From assembly GCF_014208035.1 (NCBI RefSeq), contig NZ_JACHMK010000001.1:2046001-2110000 (forward strand): a stretch of DNA of 64,000 nucleotides. The letters are read 5' to 3'. This document shows, piece after piece, positions 52,631-62,634 of the stretch. Below the pieces are notes generated by a model, which saw only the letters and a list, made by a program, of their open reading frames with translations, ran no database searches and was not told where the DNA came from. The stretch comes from Schaalia hyovaginalis (GTDB taxonomy: Bacteria > Actinomycetota > Actinomycetes > Actinomycetales > Actinomycetaceae). The number at the start of each line of letters is the position of its first letter. Positions within the stretch are counted from its first letter, which is position 1. The translations under genes and the position numbers were made by a program.

Positions 52631-54313
52631 ATGGTCAACGACGACCCCACGAACACCTACACCATCGGACTCGACTTCGGCACGCTCTCCGTGAGGGCTG
52701 CGGTCGTGCGCGTGAGCGACGGCGAGGTCCTCGCCGACGCCGTGCGCGAGTACGCGACTCCGATCATGGATCGGGCGCTCACCGTCGCGGGCGGGGCTCC
52801 CCTTCCGCCCGGCTACGCCCTCCAAGTCCCCGGCGACTACCTCACCGCGATGCGCGAGGCGGTGCCCGATGCGATCCGGGCCTCCGGCATCGATGGCTCC
52901 CGCGTCGTCGGCATCGGCCTTGATTGCACCTCGGCCTCGGTCCTCACGACCGACGCAGTGGGGAGGCCAATGTGCGAACGCCCCGAGTTCACCGCCGAAC
53001 CTCAGGCGTACCTCAAGCTGTGGAAGCACCACGGCGCTCAGCAGCAGGCCGACCGCATCGTCGCCCTCGCGAAGGAGCGCGGCGAGGAATGGCTCCCCCG
53101 CTACGGCGGGATCCTCTCCTCCGAGATGCTCCTCCCGAAGTCCCTCGAGCTCTTCGAACGCGCTCCCGAGCTCTACGCCCGCACCGCCGAGATCCTCGAT
53201 CTCGTTGATTGGCTGACATGGGTGCTCTCGGGCACCCTCGCCTACGCCGCGGGCGACTCCGGATACAAGCGCATGTACCAGAACGGGAAATACCCCGATC
53301 CTGATTTCCTTGAGGCGCTCGCTCCCGGGTTCGGGAAGGTCTTCACCGAGAAGATGAGCCACCCGATCGTCCCCCTCGGCTCCTGCGTCGACGGTCTGCG
53401 CGAGGAGTGGGCGATCGCCTTCGGCGTCCCCGCAGGGATCGCCGTCGCCGCCGGCAATATCGACGCGCACGTCCAGTGCGTATCCGTCGGTGCGATCGCC
53501 CCCGGTCAGCTCACCGGTATTCTCGGCACGTCCTCGTGCTGGATCCTCCCCTCGGCGGCTCTCGAGGAGGTCCCCGGAGTTTTCGGGGTCGTTGATGGTG
53601 GCGTGAGCGAGGGCGCATGGGCCTACGAGGCCGGGCAGTCGGCCGTCGGCGACATCTTCGCCTGGTTCGTCGACTCCTCGGTGCCCGCCTCCTACCTCGA
53701 GGAGGCCCGCGTTCGCGACGTGTCGGTCCACGAGGTTCTCACCGAGCGTGCGGCGAAGCAGAAGGTCGGGGAGCACGGCCTCATCGCCCTCGACTGGTGG
53801 AACGGGAACCGGTCGACCCTCGTCGACTCGCAGCTCTCCGGCCTCATGATCGGGCAGACGCTCCGGACGACCCCGGAGGAGCAGTACCGTGCGCTCCTCG
53901 AGTCGACGGCCTTCGGCGCCCGCGTCATCATCGAGAATTTCGAGGCGTGCGGAGTGCCGGTCGAGGAGATCTTCATCGCCGGCGGCCTGCTGCGGAATTC
54001 ATTCCTCATGCAGATGTACGCCGATGTCACACGGCGCCCGCTCAGGACCGCCCGCACCCTCCAGGCGGGCGCTCACGGTTCAGCGATCTTCGCGGCCGTC
54101 GCCGCCGGAGCCTACGAGGACGTGGCCGAGGCCGCGAAGGCGATGGCGGGCGTCTCCGAGGTTTCCTACGAACCGAACGAGTCCTCCGCGGTGGCTTACG
54201 ATGCGCTTTACACGCAGTACAGGAGGCTGTACGACCTGTTCGGACGGGAACTCGAAATGATGCACGACCTTCACGGAGTGCGCGTGGAGGCGCTCAGCGC
54301 GAGCGCCCGCTAA
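52631..54313 (+). CDS. araB: L-ribulokinase
   Basis: A 560-residue FGGY kinase with the AraB-specific wording: TIGLDFGTLSVRAAVV near 10-25, FTAEPQAYLKLWKHHGAQQQ, GGILSSEMLLPKSLELFE, the catalytic Asp in AAGNIDAHVQCVSVG and LTGILGTSSCW. AraB phosphorylates L-ribulose and several other 2-ketopentoses. In most bacteria it sits with araA (isomerase) and araD (epimerase); neither is present here, so the natural substrate may differ from arabinose-derived L-ribulose. The ATG has AGAGG upstream; the stop is 17 bases from the regulator start. Confidence 0.88.
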   Translation: MVNDDPTNTYTIGLDFGTLSVRAAVVRVSDGEVLADAVREYATPIMDRALTVAGGAPLPPGYALQVPGDYLTAMREAVPDAIRASGIDGSRVVGIGLDCTSASVLTTDAVGRPMCERPEFTAEPQAYLKLWKHHGAQQQADRIVALAKERGEEWLPRYGGILSSEMLLPKSLELFERAPELYARTAEILDLVDWLTWVLSGTLAYAAGDSGYKRMYQNGKYPDPDFLEALAPGFGKVFTEKMSHPIVPLGSCVDGLREEWAIAFGVPAGIAVAAGNIDAHVQCVSVGAIAPGQLTGILGTSSCWILPSAALEEVPGVFGVVDGGVSEGAWAYEAGQSAVGDIFAWFVDSSVPASYLEEARVRDVSVHEVLTERAAKQKVGEHGLIALDWWNGNRSTLVDSQLSGLMIGQTLRTTPEEQYRALLESTAFGARVIIENFEACGVPVEEIFIAGGLLRNSFLMQMYADVTRRPLRTARTLQAGAHGSAIFAAVAAGAYEDVAEAAKAMAGVSEVSYEPNESSAVAYDALYTQYRRLYDLFGRELEMMHDLHGVRVEALSASAR

Positions 54314-54330
54314 GGGGGATGAAAGGCATC

Positions 54331-55278
54331 ATGGACGGCGATCGCGAACTGCTCGTGCTCCGAGCAGCGCAGCTCTACTACTACGAGAACATGACGCAGG
54401 ACGCGATCGCCGACCGCATGAACTGCACGCGGTGGACAGTCGGTCGTCTCCTCGAGGAGGCCCGCCAATCGGGAATCGTTTCGATCACGATCAATCACCC
54501 GAGGGCGCGCGTGCGCGACCTCGAGAAGGAGATCATCTCCGGGTTCGGGATCGTGGAGGCGATCGTCGTCCGCGCGCAGGAGTCCCTCGCGGCGACGGGC
54601 GCGCTCGTCGCCTCCGCAACTGCGGACTACATCACCGCGATCCGCCCGACTCCGCGTTCGCTCGGCATCGCCTGGGGGCGTTCGCTCACCGCGGTCGCAC
54701 GGGCGATGCCCGACGAGTGGACCTCTGGTCTCGACGTCTACCAGATGTACGGGGGGCTCGTCCGTTCGAACGACGATGAGGTCGCCGATTCGATCGGCCT
54801 CATGGCCAGGCGCGGTCACGGTGTCGGTCACATGATCCCCGCTCCGGCGATCGTCACGGACCCGGATCTGGGGATCCGTTTGCGGCGGGAGCCATCGGTT
54901 GCGACGACTCTCGAGGCGGGACCCGATTCCGATCTCGTCGTCTTCTCCCCCGGGATCCTCGAACCCGAATCGGTCCTCGTGCGTTCAGGTTTCCTCACGG
55001 CGCGCGGCATGGACAGGCTCCGCGACCTCGGCGCGGTCACCGATCTCTTCTCGCATTTCGTCGACGCCGAGGGCAGACCGGTGTCGGCGGAGCTCGAGCA
55101 TCGGACGATCGCCGTCACTCTCGACGCCGTGAAGCGGGCGAAGCGCACGCTCGCGATCGGTTGGGGCCCGAACAAGGCCCGCCCCCTCGTCGTGTGCATG
55201 CGCTCCGGTCTCGCGAAATCCATCATCATCGATGAGGACACGGCCCGGCTCATCCTCGAGGTCGGCGCCTCCGCGTGA
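54331..55278 (+). CDS. SorC/EryD-family transcriptional regulator
   Basis: A 315-residue regulator. An N-terminal HTH (LYYYENMTQDAIADRMNCTR, then WTVGRLLEEARQSGIVSI, about 15-55) is joined to a sugar-phosphate-binding SorC domain with SLGIAWGRSLTAVARAMP, DLVVFSPGILEPES and GWGPNKARPLVV. Family members (SorC, DeoR of B. subtilis, CggR, EryD) respond to phosphorylated sugars. It ends the operon, so the system is probably autoregulated through the operators at 46.86-46.96 kb. I prefer the ATG at 54331 with AAAGG 4 bases upstream over 54319. Confidence 0.9.
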   Translation: MDGDRELLVLRAAQLYYYENMTQDAIADRMNCTRWTVGRLLEEARQSGIVSITINHPRARVRDLEKEIISGFGIVEAIVVRAQESLAATGALVASATADYITAIRPTPRSLGIAWGRSLTAVARAMPDEWTSGLDVYQMYGGLVRSNDDEVADSIGLMARRGHGVGHMIPAPAIVTDPDLGIRLRREPSVATTLEAGPDSDLVVFSPGILEPESVLVRSGFLTARGMDRLRDLGAVTDLFSHFVDAEGRPVSAELEHRTIAVTLDAVKRAKRTLAIGWGPNKARPLVVCMRSGLAKSIIIDEDTARLILEVGASA

Positions 55279-55313
55279 TGCTTCGGACCGGTCTTCCGCC
55301 GAGAACGGTGAAA

Positions 55314-55396
55314 GCGGCCGCGAACCTTTCGGTTCGCGGCCGCCTCGTCATTCGCGCTCCCGGCGGTGACCGGGGGCGCGCTCAGTGCGAGCGCGC
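55314..55396 (+). repeat. 83-bp direct repeat, right copy
   Basis: Second copy of 46764-46846. It begins 35 bases after the regulator stop and ends 5 bases before the mdh stop codon (minus strand). Its hairpin (13-bp stem) can still terminate transcription from both sides. Confidence 0.92.
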
Positions 55397-55401
55397 CTGG
55401 A

Positions 55402-56478
<1,077 letters not shown>

Positions 56479-56765
56479 CTAAGCGGAGCGGCCCTCGTCG
56501 GTAAGGGTATGCAGTCCCAGGATCCAAGAAGGAGGATCTTCTCAACGCGTGATCTCAGTCATTCCGCCTCCCCATCGCTCAGCGGCCGGAGGATCCGGCG
56601 GGGAGCGCCCCTCCCCCGGCTGGGCGCGACTCGTCCCTTCCGCTCCCCCGTCCGAGGATCCCCGGTCCCGCAGCCCGGTCCCGCACCCCGGCGGACGCAC
56701 GGGACGAGGCCCCCGAGTGACTACAGTGGAAAGGGGATCGAAGCCGACAGCGGGGAGGACCGGCG

Positions 56766-57917
56766 ATGGGCGCCAAGAAGGACGCGAAGAGGGCGAAGGC
56801 CGAGGCGAAGGCGCGCGCGAAGGCGGTCTCACGCGCGAAGGCGATCGCCGAGGACGCGCGGGCGAAGAAGCGGAAGAAGAACAAGAAGGGGACGGGGGCG
56901 CAGACCCCTCCCGAGCCTCGTCTTCACGGTCCCGCCCGCGATTGGGACGTCGATCCGCGAAGCGCCCTCGCCGTGGGGCCCGACTTCGATCTGGAATCCC
57001 TCGCGCGCGACGCCACCCCCGGCTGGTCCGGCGGGCGCAAGGCCGCCGAGAAGGCCCTCGCGTCCCGCGCCGAGGACTTCTCGGAACTTCAAGAACGCCT
57101 CTACGCCTCGTCGAAGGGCGAGGCCCGCGACTCGGTCCTCCTCATCATTCAGGGGCTCGACACCGCGGGGAAGGGCGGCATCGTCCGTCATGTCGTGGGT
57201 CAAGTCGACCCGCAGGGCGTCGCCCTGACCGCTTTCAAGGCCCCGACGGAGGAGGAACGCGCCCACGACTTCCTCTGGCGGATCCGCCCCCGTCTCCCGC
57301 GACCGGGCATGATCGGGGTCTTCGACCGTTCGCACTACGAGGACCTCCTCGTGCCGACGGCCGCCGCGCTCACCGGCGAGTCCTCGCGATTCTGCGCTGA
57401 TGAGGACGAGCTCAACCGCCGGTATCACGACATCTACGACATGGAAGTCGAGGCGATCCGCTCAGGCACCCGCGTGATCAAGATCTGCCTGGTCATCTCC
57501 TACGCAGAGCAGGGCGCGCGCCTGCTCGAACGTCTCGAGCGGCCCGATAAGCACTGGAAGTTCTCCATGGGGGACCTCGATACCCGGGACCGGTGGAGCG
57601 CATACCAGCGCGCCTACTCCGAGGTCATCTCGCGGACCTCAACCCGGATCGCGCCCTGGTACGTCGTTCCCGCCGATCACAAGTGGTACGCGCGCCTCGC
57701 CGTCCAGGAGATCCTCGTCCGCGCACTCGAGGAGATCGACCCGAAGTGGCCCGCGGCGGATTTCGATGTGGAGGAGGCGAAGCGGCGCCTTGAAGCGCAG
57801 ACCTCGCCGGAGGCGCTGCACCTCCACCGGAACGAACGGATCGCCGCGCAATCCGCCCCCGAACCCGCCTCCACGTCGACGATCGTTCTCGAGCCCCTTG
57901 ACCCGATCGGGGGCTGA
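56766..57917 (+). CDS. ppk2: Polyphosphate kinase 2 family protein
   Basis: A 383-residue PPK2, which moves phosphate between polyphosphate and nucleotides. Walker A is LLIIQGLDTAGKGGIVRHVV (about 120-139), the Walker B region is MIGVFDRSHYEDLLVPT, and the lid module contains RDRWSAYQRAYSEVI and VPADHKWYARLAVQEIL. The first 45 residues are almost all Lys, Ala, Arg and Glu, a basic tail that might bind polyphosphate. The last codons and the stop fall inside a tandem repeat (see 57909). The subclass, AMP- or ADP-phosphorylating, is not certain. Confidence 0.9.
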   Translation: MGAKKDAKRAKAEAKARAKAVSRAKAIAEDARAKKRKKNKKGTGAQTPPEPRLHGPARDWDVDPRSALAVGPDFDLESLARDATPGWSGGRKAAEKALASRAEDFSELQERLYASSKGEARDSVLLIIQGLDTAGKGGIVRHVVGQVDPQGVALTAFKAPTEEERAHDFLWRIRPRLPRPGMIGVFDRSHYEDLLVPTAAALTGESSRFCADEDELNRRYHDIYDMEVEAIRSGTRVIKICLVISYAEQGARLLERLERPDKHWKFSMGDLDTRDRWSAYQRAYSEVISRTSTRIAPWYVVPADHKWYARLAVQEILVRALEEIDPKWPAADFDVEEAKRRLEAQTSPEALHLHRNERIAAQSAPEPASTSTIVLEPLDPIGG

Positions 57918-57993
57918 CCACCTTCGGGGGCTGATGGCCTTCGGGGGCTGACCACCTTCGGGGGCTGATGGCCTTCGGGGGCTGAGGACCTTC
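57909..57993 (+). repeat. Five tandem 17-bp units at the end of the PPK2 gene
   Basis: GGGGGCTGACCACCTTC alternates with GGGGGCTGATGGCCTTC, then GGGGGCTGAGGACCTTC, in five contiguous copies. The PPK2 stop TGA is in the first unit; all units contain GGGGGCTGA. 17 is not a multiple of 3, so copy number does not extend the protein. Confidence 0.9.
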
Positions 57994-58220
57994 GGGGTTG
58001 TACTGCTGAAGGGCCCCGAAAGGCGCCGGAAGGCCCCGCCGCCCCCGAGCGCAGTCCCACTGCCCGCGAGCGCGGCCCCCTTCGAAGAGCGGGCACGATC
58101 GACGGCCATGCGCACGGGCGAAGAGCGGGCGCATGATCGAAGACCGGACGCGCAATGCGGGTGGCCTCCCCGCCTGGGGAAGGCCACCCGCACCTTCAGT
58201 TCGAGCCGGGCTTCGCGCGA
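57994..58220. other. Intergenic stretch between PPK2 repeats and pgi
   Basis: Contains an imperfect duplication (GAAGAGCGGGC occurs twice at about 58085-58130) and the pgi terminator. I see no gene. Confidence 0.5.
58157..58191 (-). terminator. pgi terminator hairpin
   Basis: GCGGGTGGCCT (58157 onward) pairs with AGGCCACCCGC (58181-58191), with partial pairing of the C/G tracts in between, just downstream of the pgi stop. Confidence 0.7.
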
Positions 58221-59897
58221 TCAGTCCCGATTCGCCCGGTAGTACTCGATGAGCGCCTTCGTCGACTGATCCTGTCCGGCCAGGGCATCCGCATCGCCCT
58301 CGATCGCCGGGAGGATCTGGAGCGCGAGCACCTTGCCGAGCTCGACGCCCCACTGGTCGAAGGAGTCGATCCCCCACACGGCGCCCTGGACGAAGGTGAT
58401 GTGCTCGTACAGGGCGATGAGCTCGCCGAGGACGCGCGGGGTGAGCGAGGGCGCCATGATCGAAGTCGTCGGACGGTTGCCCGTGAAGACGCGCGCCGAC
58501 ACGATGTGCTCGGGCGTCCCCTCCGCACGCACCTCCTCGGAGGTCTTGCCGAAGGCGAGGGCCTTCGTCTGCGCGAGGAAGTTCGAGAGGAACAGCTCGT
58601 GCATGTCCTTCTCACCCTCCTTGAAGGGCCACGCCGGATTCGCGAAGGCGATGAAGTCGGCCGGGACCATCCGCGTGCCCTGGTGGATGAGCTGGTAGAA
58701 GGCGTGCTGGCCGTTCGTGCCGGGCTCCCCCCAGAAGACCTCGCCCGTGTCGTAGGTCACGGGCGCGCCGTCGCGGCGCACCGACTTGCCGTTCGACTCC
58801 ATCGTGAGCTGCTGCAGGTAGGCCGGGAACCGGTGCAGGTACTGCGAGTAGGGCAGGACCGCGTGGGTGTCGGCGCCGAGGAAGTTCGAGTACCAGACGT
58901 TGAGCAGGCCCATGAGCAGCGGGACGTTATCCGAGGGCGCAGCGGTCGCGAAGTGCTCGTCCATCGCGCGGAAACCGGCGAGGAAGTCCTCGAAGCCATC
59001 CGGACCGATCGCGAGGGCGAGGGAGGTGCCGACCGCCGAATCCACGGAGTAGCGACCGCCGACCCAGCTCCAGAAGCCGAAGGCGTTGTTCGGATCGATG
59101 CCGAACTCGGCGACCTTGTCCAAAGCGGTCGAGACGGCGACGAAGTGCTTCGCGATCGCCTCCTTCTCCCCCGCCTCGTCGGTCGCCAGGCCGCGTTCGC
59201 GCAGCGCGCCGAGGAACCACTCGCGCACGACCTTCGCGTTCGTGATCGTCTCGAGGGTCGTGAAGGTCTTGGAGGCGACGATGACGAGGGTCGTCTCAGG
59301 ATCGAGGCCCTTCGTCGTCTCGCCCGCATCCGTGGGGTCGATGTTCGAGATGAAACGGCACTCGAGGCCCTCTCGGACGAAGGGCTTGAGCGCCTCGTAC
59401 GCCATGACCGGGCCGAGATCGGAACCGCCGATGCCGACGTTCACGATGGTCTCGACCGGCTTGCCGGTGATACCCGTCCATTCGCCCGAGCGCACGCGGT
59501 CGGCGAAGTCGTAGACCTTCGCGAGGACCGCGTGGACATCGGCGATCGCGTCCTGACCGTCGACTTCGAGCGAATCCTCGGCCGGGCGCCGCAGCGCCGT
59601 GTGGAGGACTGCCCGGTCCTCGGTGACGTTGATGTGCTCGCCCGCGAACATGCGGTCGCGCAGGTCCAGCACGCCCGTCTGCTCGGCGAGCGCCAGCAGC
59701 TCGGCGAGCACGTCCTCGTCGATGAGATTCTTCGAGAGGTCGACGTGCAGATCGGCCGCATCGCGCGTCCACGTGGCCGCCCGCTTCGGGTCGGCCGCGA
59801 ACCACGCCCGCAGGTCGGGGTCGAAAGCGTCGGCACGCGCGTCGAGCGCCTCCCACGCGGGCGTCGTCATCGGATCGATCGCCGGAATATCGGTCAT
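58221..59897 (-). CDS. pgi: Glucose-6-phosphate isomerase
   Basis: Interconverts glucose-6-P and fructose-6-[38 protein letters not shown], the PGI signature region [15 protein letters not shown] near residue 275, [13 protein letters not shown] block [13 protein letters not shown] and the catalytic HGTP-like region ([16 protein letters not shown]) are all present. The ATG at 59897 gives 558 residues, the standard long bacterial form. It lies 41 bases downstream of pfk on the same strand, so pfk and pgi are probably transcribed together. Confidence 0.96.
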   Translation of the reverse strand: MTDIPAIDPMTTPAWEALDARADAFDPDLRAWFAADPKRAATWTRDAADLHVDLSKNLIDEDVLAELLALAEQTGVLDLRDRMFAGEHINVTEDRAVLHTALRRPAEDSLEVDGQDAIADVHAVLAKVYDFADRVRSGEWTGITGKPVETIVNVGIGGSDLGPVMAYEALKPFVREGLECRFISNIDPTDAGETTKGLDPETTLVIVASKTFTTLETITNAKVVREWFLGALRERGLATDEAGEKEAIAKHFVAVSTALDKVAEFGIDPNNAFGFWSWVGGRYSVDSAVGTSLALAIGPDGFEDFLAGFRAMDEHFATAAPSDNVPLLMGLLNVWYSNFLGADTHAVLPYSQYLHRFPAYLQQLTMESNGKSVRRDGAPVTYDTGEVFWGEPGTNGQHAFYQLIHQGTRMVPADFIAFANPAWPFKEGEKDMHELFLSNFLAQTKALAFGKTSEEVRAEGTPEHIVSARVFTGNRPTTSIMAPSLTPRVLGELIALYEHITFVQGAVWGIDSFDQWGVELGKVLALQILPAIEGDADALAGQDQSTKALIEYYRANRD

Positions 59898-59938
59898 GAT
59901 GCTCCTGTTCTTGGAGGTTTCCTCGAAGGTCGAGTCTA

Positions 59939-62227
59939 TTAGGCCTCGGATGAGGCGATCGTGATCGCCGACGCGGGAGTCCCGCAATCCTTCATCGACA
60001 CGATCCGCTGGACGGGGGTGAGTTCGCGCCACCACTGGTCGAAGGGCCGCCTGTTCACGATGTCGAGATCGTCGAACATGTTCTTCACGAGGCGCGCCTC
60101 GATCCTGTTGCCCACCTGGCCGATGTAGACGCCCTCGGACTCGCCGCGGGTGAACTGATTGTGCAGGTGCTCGAGCGCGCGGTTCGCGAGCCTGGTCGCC
60201 AGGAGCCTGTCGAAGGGGCTCGGAGCCCCGCCCTGCTGAAGATGCCCCAGCGCCGAGTGCCGGACGTCGTAGACGCCGCCGGATTCTGCTTCGTAGACGG
60301 AGGCCAGGAACTCCCGGTCGTAGAACTTCGACACGGCCTCATTGACGAGGACGAGGAACAGCCTGCGCCCCCCGGCGAAGGACTCGACCATGCGCTTCGA
60401 ATCCGCGGCGATCGTCCCCAGATCCACCGAGTCCTCATTGAGGTAGATGTACTCGGCCCCGGACGACAGGGAGGACATGAGCGTGAGATAGCCGCAGCGC
60501 CTGCCCATGATCTCGGCGACGAAGCAGCGCCTGGTCGCAGCCGCCGACTCCTTGATCCGGTCGAGCGCCCAAGTCGCGTTGTTGATCGCGGTGTCCGCGC
60601 CGATCGACAGCTCCGAGCCGGGCAGGTTGTTGTCGATCGACGCCGGGATGAGGACGATCGGGATGCGGAAGGCCGGGTAGCGGTCGCGCTCGTCCATCAT
60701 CGCCTTCACTGCGAGATAGGCGTTCAGGCCGCCGATGACGACGAGGGCGTCGAGGCCGTTGCGTTCGATGGCGCGGCCGAGGGCGTAGTACTGCTCGACC
60801 TCGGGGACTTCACGACGGGTGCCGAGTTCGGCGCCTCCCTTGAAGGCCCAGCCCTCGACGTCCGCCCAGGTGAGCTCTCGGACGTCGTTATCGGCCAGGC
60901 CCCTCCAGGACCCGTTGACGCCGAGCATCGTCCACCCGCGCGCGATGCCGAGACGGACGGCGGCACGGGCCGCCGTGTTCATGCCGGGGGCGAGGCCGCC
61001 CGCGTGGAGGACGCCGATGCGCCTGCGCGAACCCTCGGGAACCGGGGTGAGCTGCGGCGGGGTCGACAGGATCCGGTTGATCTCGACCATCGTTGTGAAG
61101 GAGGTGCCCCGGCTCGCCTGAGCGGCCGGGAAATCACCCGCCGCGATCAGGTCCTTGACCGCCCTCGTATCCCGGACGGCCTTCATCAGCGGGATCCGCG
61201 TCACGCGATTGTGCCGCACGCCCAGAATGCACGGCACGTCCTCGGGGCCGGTGGAGAGGATCTCCTGGACGGCCGCGTAACCGAGCAGTGTCGACATCCA
61301 GCGGTCGTAGGCCGAGGGCGATCCGCCGCGCTGGACGTGTCCGAGGATCGTGACGCGGGCGTCCTCTCCGGTCTTGACGGTGATGGTGTCGGCGATGTGC
61401 TGCGTGGTGAGCAGATTGCCCTCGCGGTCGGTCGCGCCCTCGGCGACCAGGACGATCGACTCGCGACGGCCCGCTTCGCGTCCGAGCCGCAGGTGCTCGG
61501 CGAGATCGTCCTCCCAGCCGGGCCCCACCGGGTCCTCGGGGGTGAACACGTAGTCCGCGCCGCCGGCGACCGCGGCCATGAGGGGCAGGTAGCCGCAGTG
61601 GCGCCCCATCACCTCGACGACGAAGGTCCGCTGGTGGGAGGCCGCGGTACTGGTGAGCTGGTCGATCGCGTCGACGATGCGGTGGAGGGCCGTATCCGCG
61701 CCGATCGTCATGTCGGTTCCGACCATGTCGTTGTCGATCGACCCGACGAGGCCGACGACCATCAGCGCCGGGTGCTCGTCGGCGACCTCCTGGGGGATCA
61801 CGCCCTCGTCGACGAGCTCGCGCATGTGCTGGGACCATTCGCCCCGGAACTCGTCCGTGCCTGACAGCGATCCGTCGCCGCCGATGACGACCAGGCGGTC
61901 GATGCCCCGCTCGATGAGATTGCGGGCCGCCGCATGGCGCCCCTCGTAGTCCCTGAACTCCGGGCAGCGCGCGGTTCCGATCACGGTGCCGCCCTCGGCG
62001 AGGATGCTCGACACGTCGGACCATTGGAGTTCCTTGATCGCCTCACCGCCCTTGACGGCTCCGGCCCAGCCCTCCATCACGGCGAAGGGGCGCGCACCGA
62101 CCGCGAGCGCCGTCCTCACGACGGCCCTCACGGCCGCGTTCATTCCCTGCGCGTCGCCACCGGAGGTGAGGACGCCGATGCGAGTGTTTCCAGTCGAGAC
62201 GATCGTCTGACCGAGTTCGATGCCCAT
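59939..62227 (-). CDS. pfk: 6-phosphofructokinase, eukaryote-like double-domain form
   Basis: Phosphorylates fructose-6-P in glycolysis. The 762-residue chain is two fused PFK domains. The N-terminal half (about 14-370) has [35 protein letters not shown] and the catalytic [20 protein letters not shown]. In the C-terminal half (about 400-740) the matching positions read [32 protein letters not shown] and [20 protein letters not shown]: the nucleotide Asp and the catalytic Asp are replaced, so this half should be non-catalytic and probably regulatory. I used the ATG at 62227; frames extend to 62287. Confidence 0.93.
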   Translation of the reverse strand: MGIELGQTIVSTGNTRIGVLTSGGDAQGMNAAVRAVVRTALAVGARPFAVMEGWAGAVKGGEAIKELQWSDVSSILAEGGTVIGTARCPEFRDYEGRHAAARNLIERGIDRLVVIGGDGSLSGTDEFRGEWSQHMRELVDEGVIPQEVADEHPALMVVGLVGSIDNDMVGTDMTIGADTALHRIVDAIDQLTSTAASHQRTFVVEVMGRHCGYLPLMAAVAGGADYVFTPEDPVGPGWEDDLAEHLRLGREAGRRESIVLVAEGATDREGNLLTTQHIADTITVKTGEDARVTILGHVQRGGSPSAYDRWMSTLLGYAAVQEILSTGPEDVPCILGVRHNRVTRIPLMKAVRDTRAVKDLIAAGDFPAAQASRGTSFTTMVEINRILSTPPQLTPVPEGSRRRIGVLHAGGLAPGMNTAARAAVRLGIARGWTMLGVNGSWRGLADNDVRELTWADVEGWAFKGGAELGTRREVPEVEQYYALGRAIERNGLDALVVIGGLNAYLAVKAMMDERDRYPAFRIPIVLIPASIDNNLPGSELSIGADTAINNATWALDRIKESAAATRRCFVAEIMGRRCGYLTLMSSLSSGAEYIYLNEDSVDLGTIAADSKRMVESFAGGRRLFLVLVNEAVSKFYDREFLASVYEAESGGVYDVRHSALGHLQQGGAPSPFDRLLATRLANRALEHLHNQFTRGESEGVYIGQVGNRIEARLVKNMFDDLDIVNRRPFDQWWRELTPVQRIVSMKDCGTPASAITIASSEA

Positions 62228-62634
62228 GTCGTTCCGTTCTGCCTGAGACTTCTGGCGCGATTGAGTCATGGGCAGTCTATGGCGCATCGACGCTCACGTG
62301 TGAAAACGTCCCGAGACGGGAGGGGCTTGATCCACTGCGATCACTGGAAAAGCACGCGTTCACACCCGGCGCACATATTCCCGTTCCTTCGTCGCCGTTC
62401 AGGGGCGGGAAGGGCGCGGGGCGCCCTCGTTAGCCGCTCCTTCCCCCTTGCCCGCGGAGCGTCGCCGGCAAGATCATCACCGAGGCGTCCGCCGTCCGAC
62501 GATGCTTCCTCTTGCCCGCAGGGCATGCCCTCGGCCCGCAGGGCATGCCCTCGGCCCGCGATTGCGCGCAGGCGAGGACGCGAGAATCCCCGCTTCCCGG
62601 CCGCGCACTCCATCGACCGGGAGGCGGAGAAGCA
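62228..62634. other. Intergenic region upstream of pfk with a 20-bp duplication
   Basis: GGGCATGCCCTCGGCCCGCA occurs twice in tandem at 62521-62540 and 62541-62560; each contains the palindrome GGGCATGCCC. The first 100 bases above pfk are the likely promoter region but I cannot name clear boxes. No gene is convincing on either strand. Confidence 0.5.

Noticed and set aside
53617..54330. Extended upstream frame of the SorC regulator
   Set aside because: The extension overlaps araB in another frame and is Arg-rich shadow sequence; HTH homology begins only after 54331.
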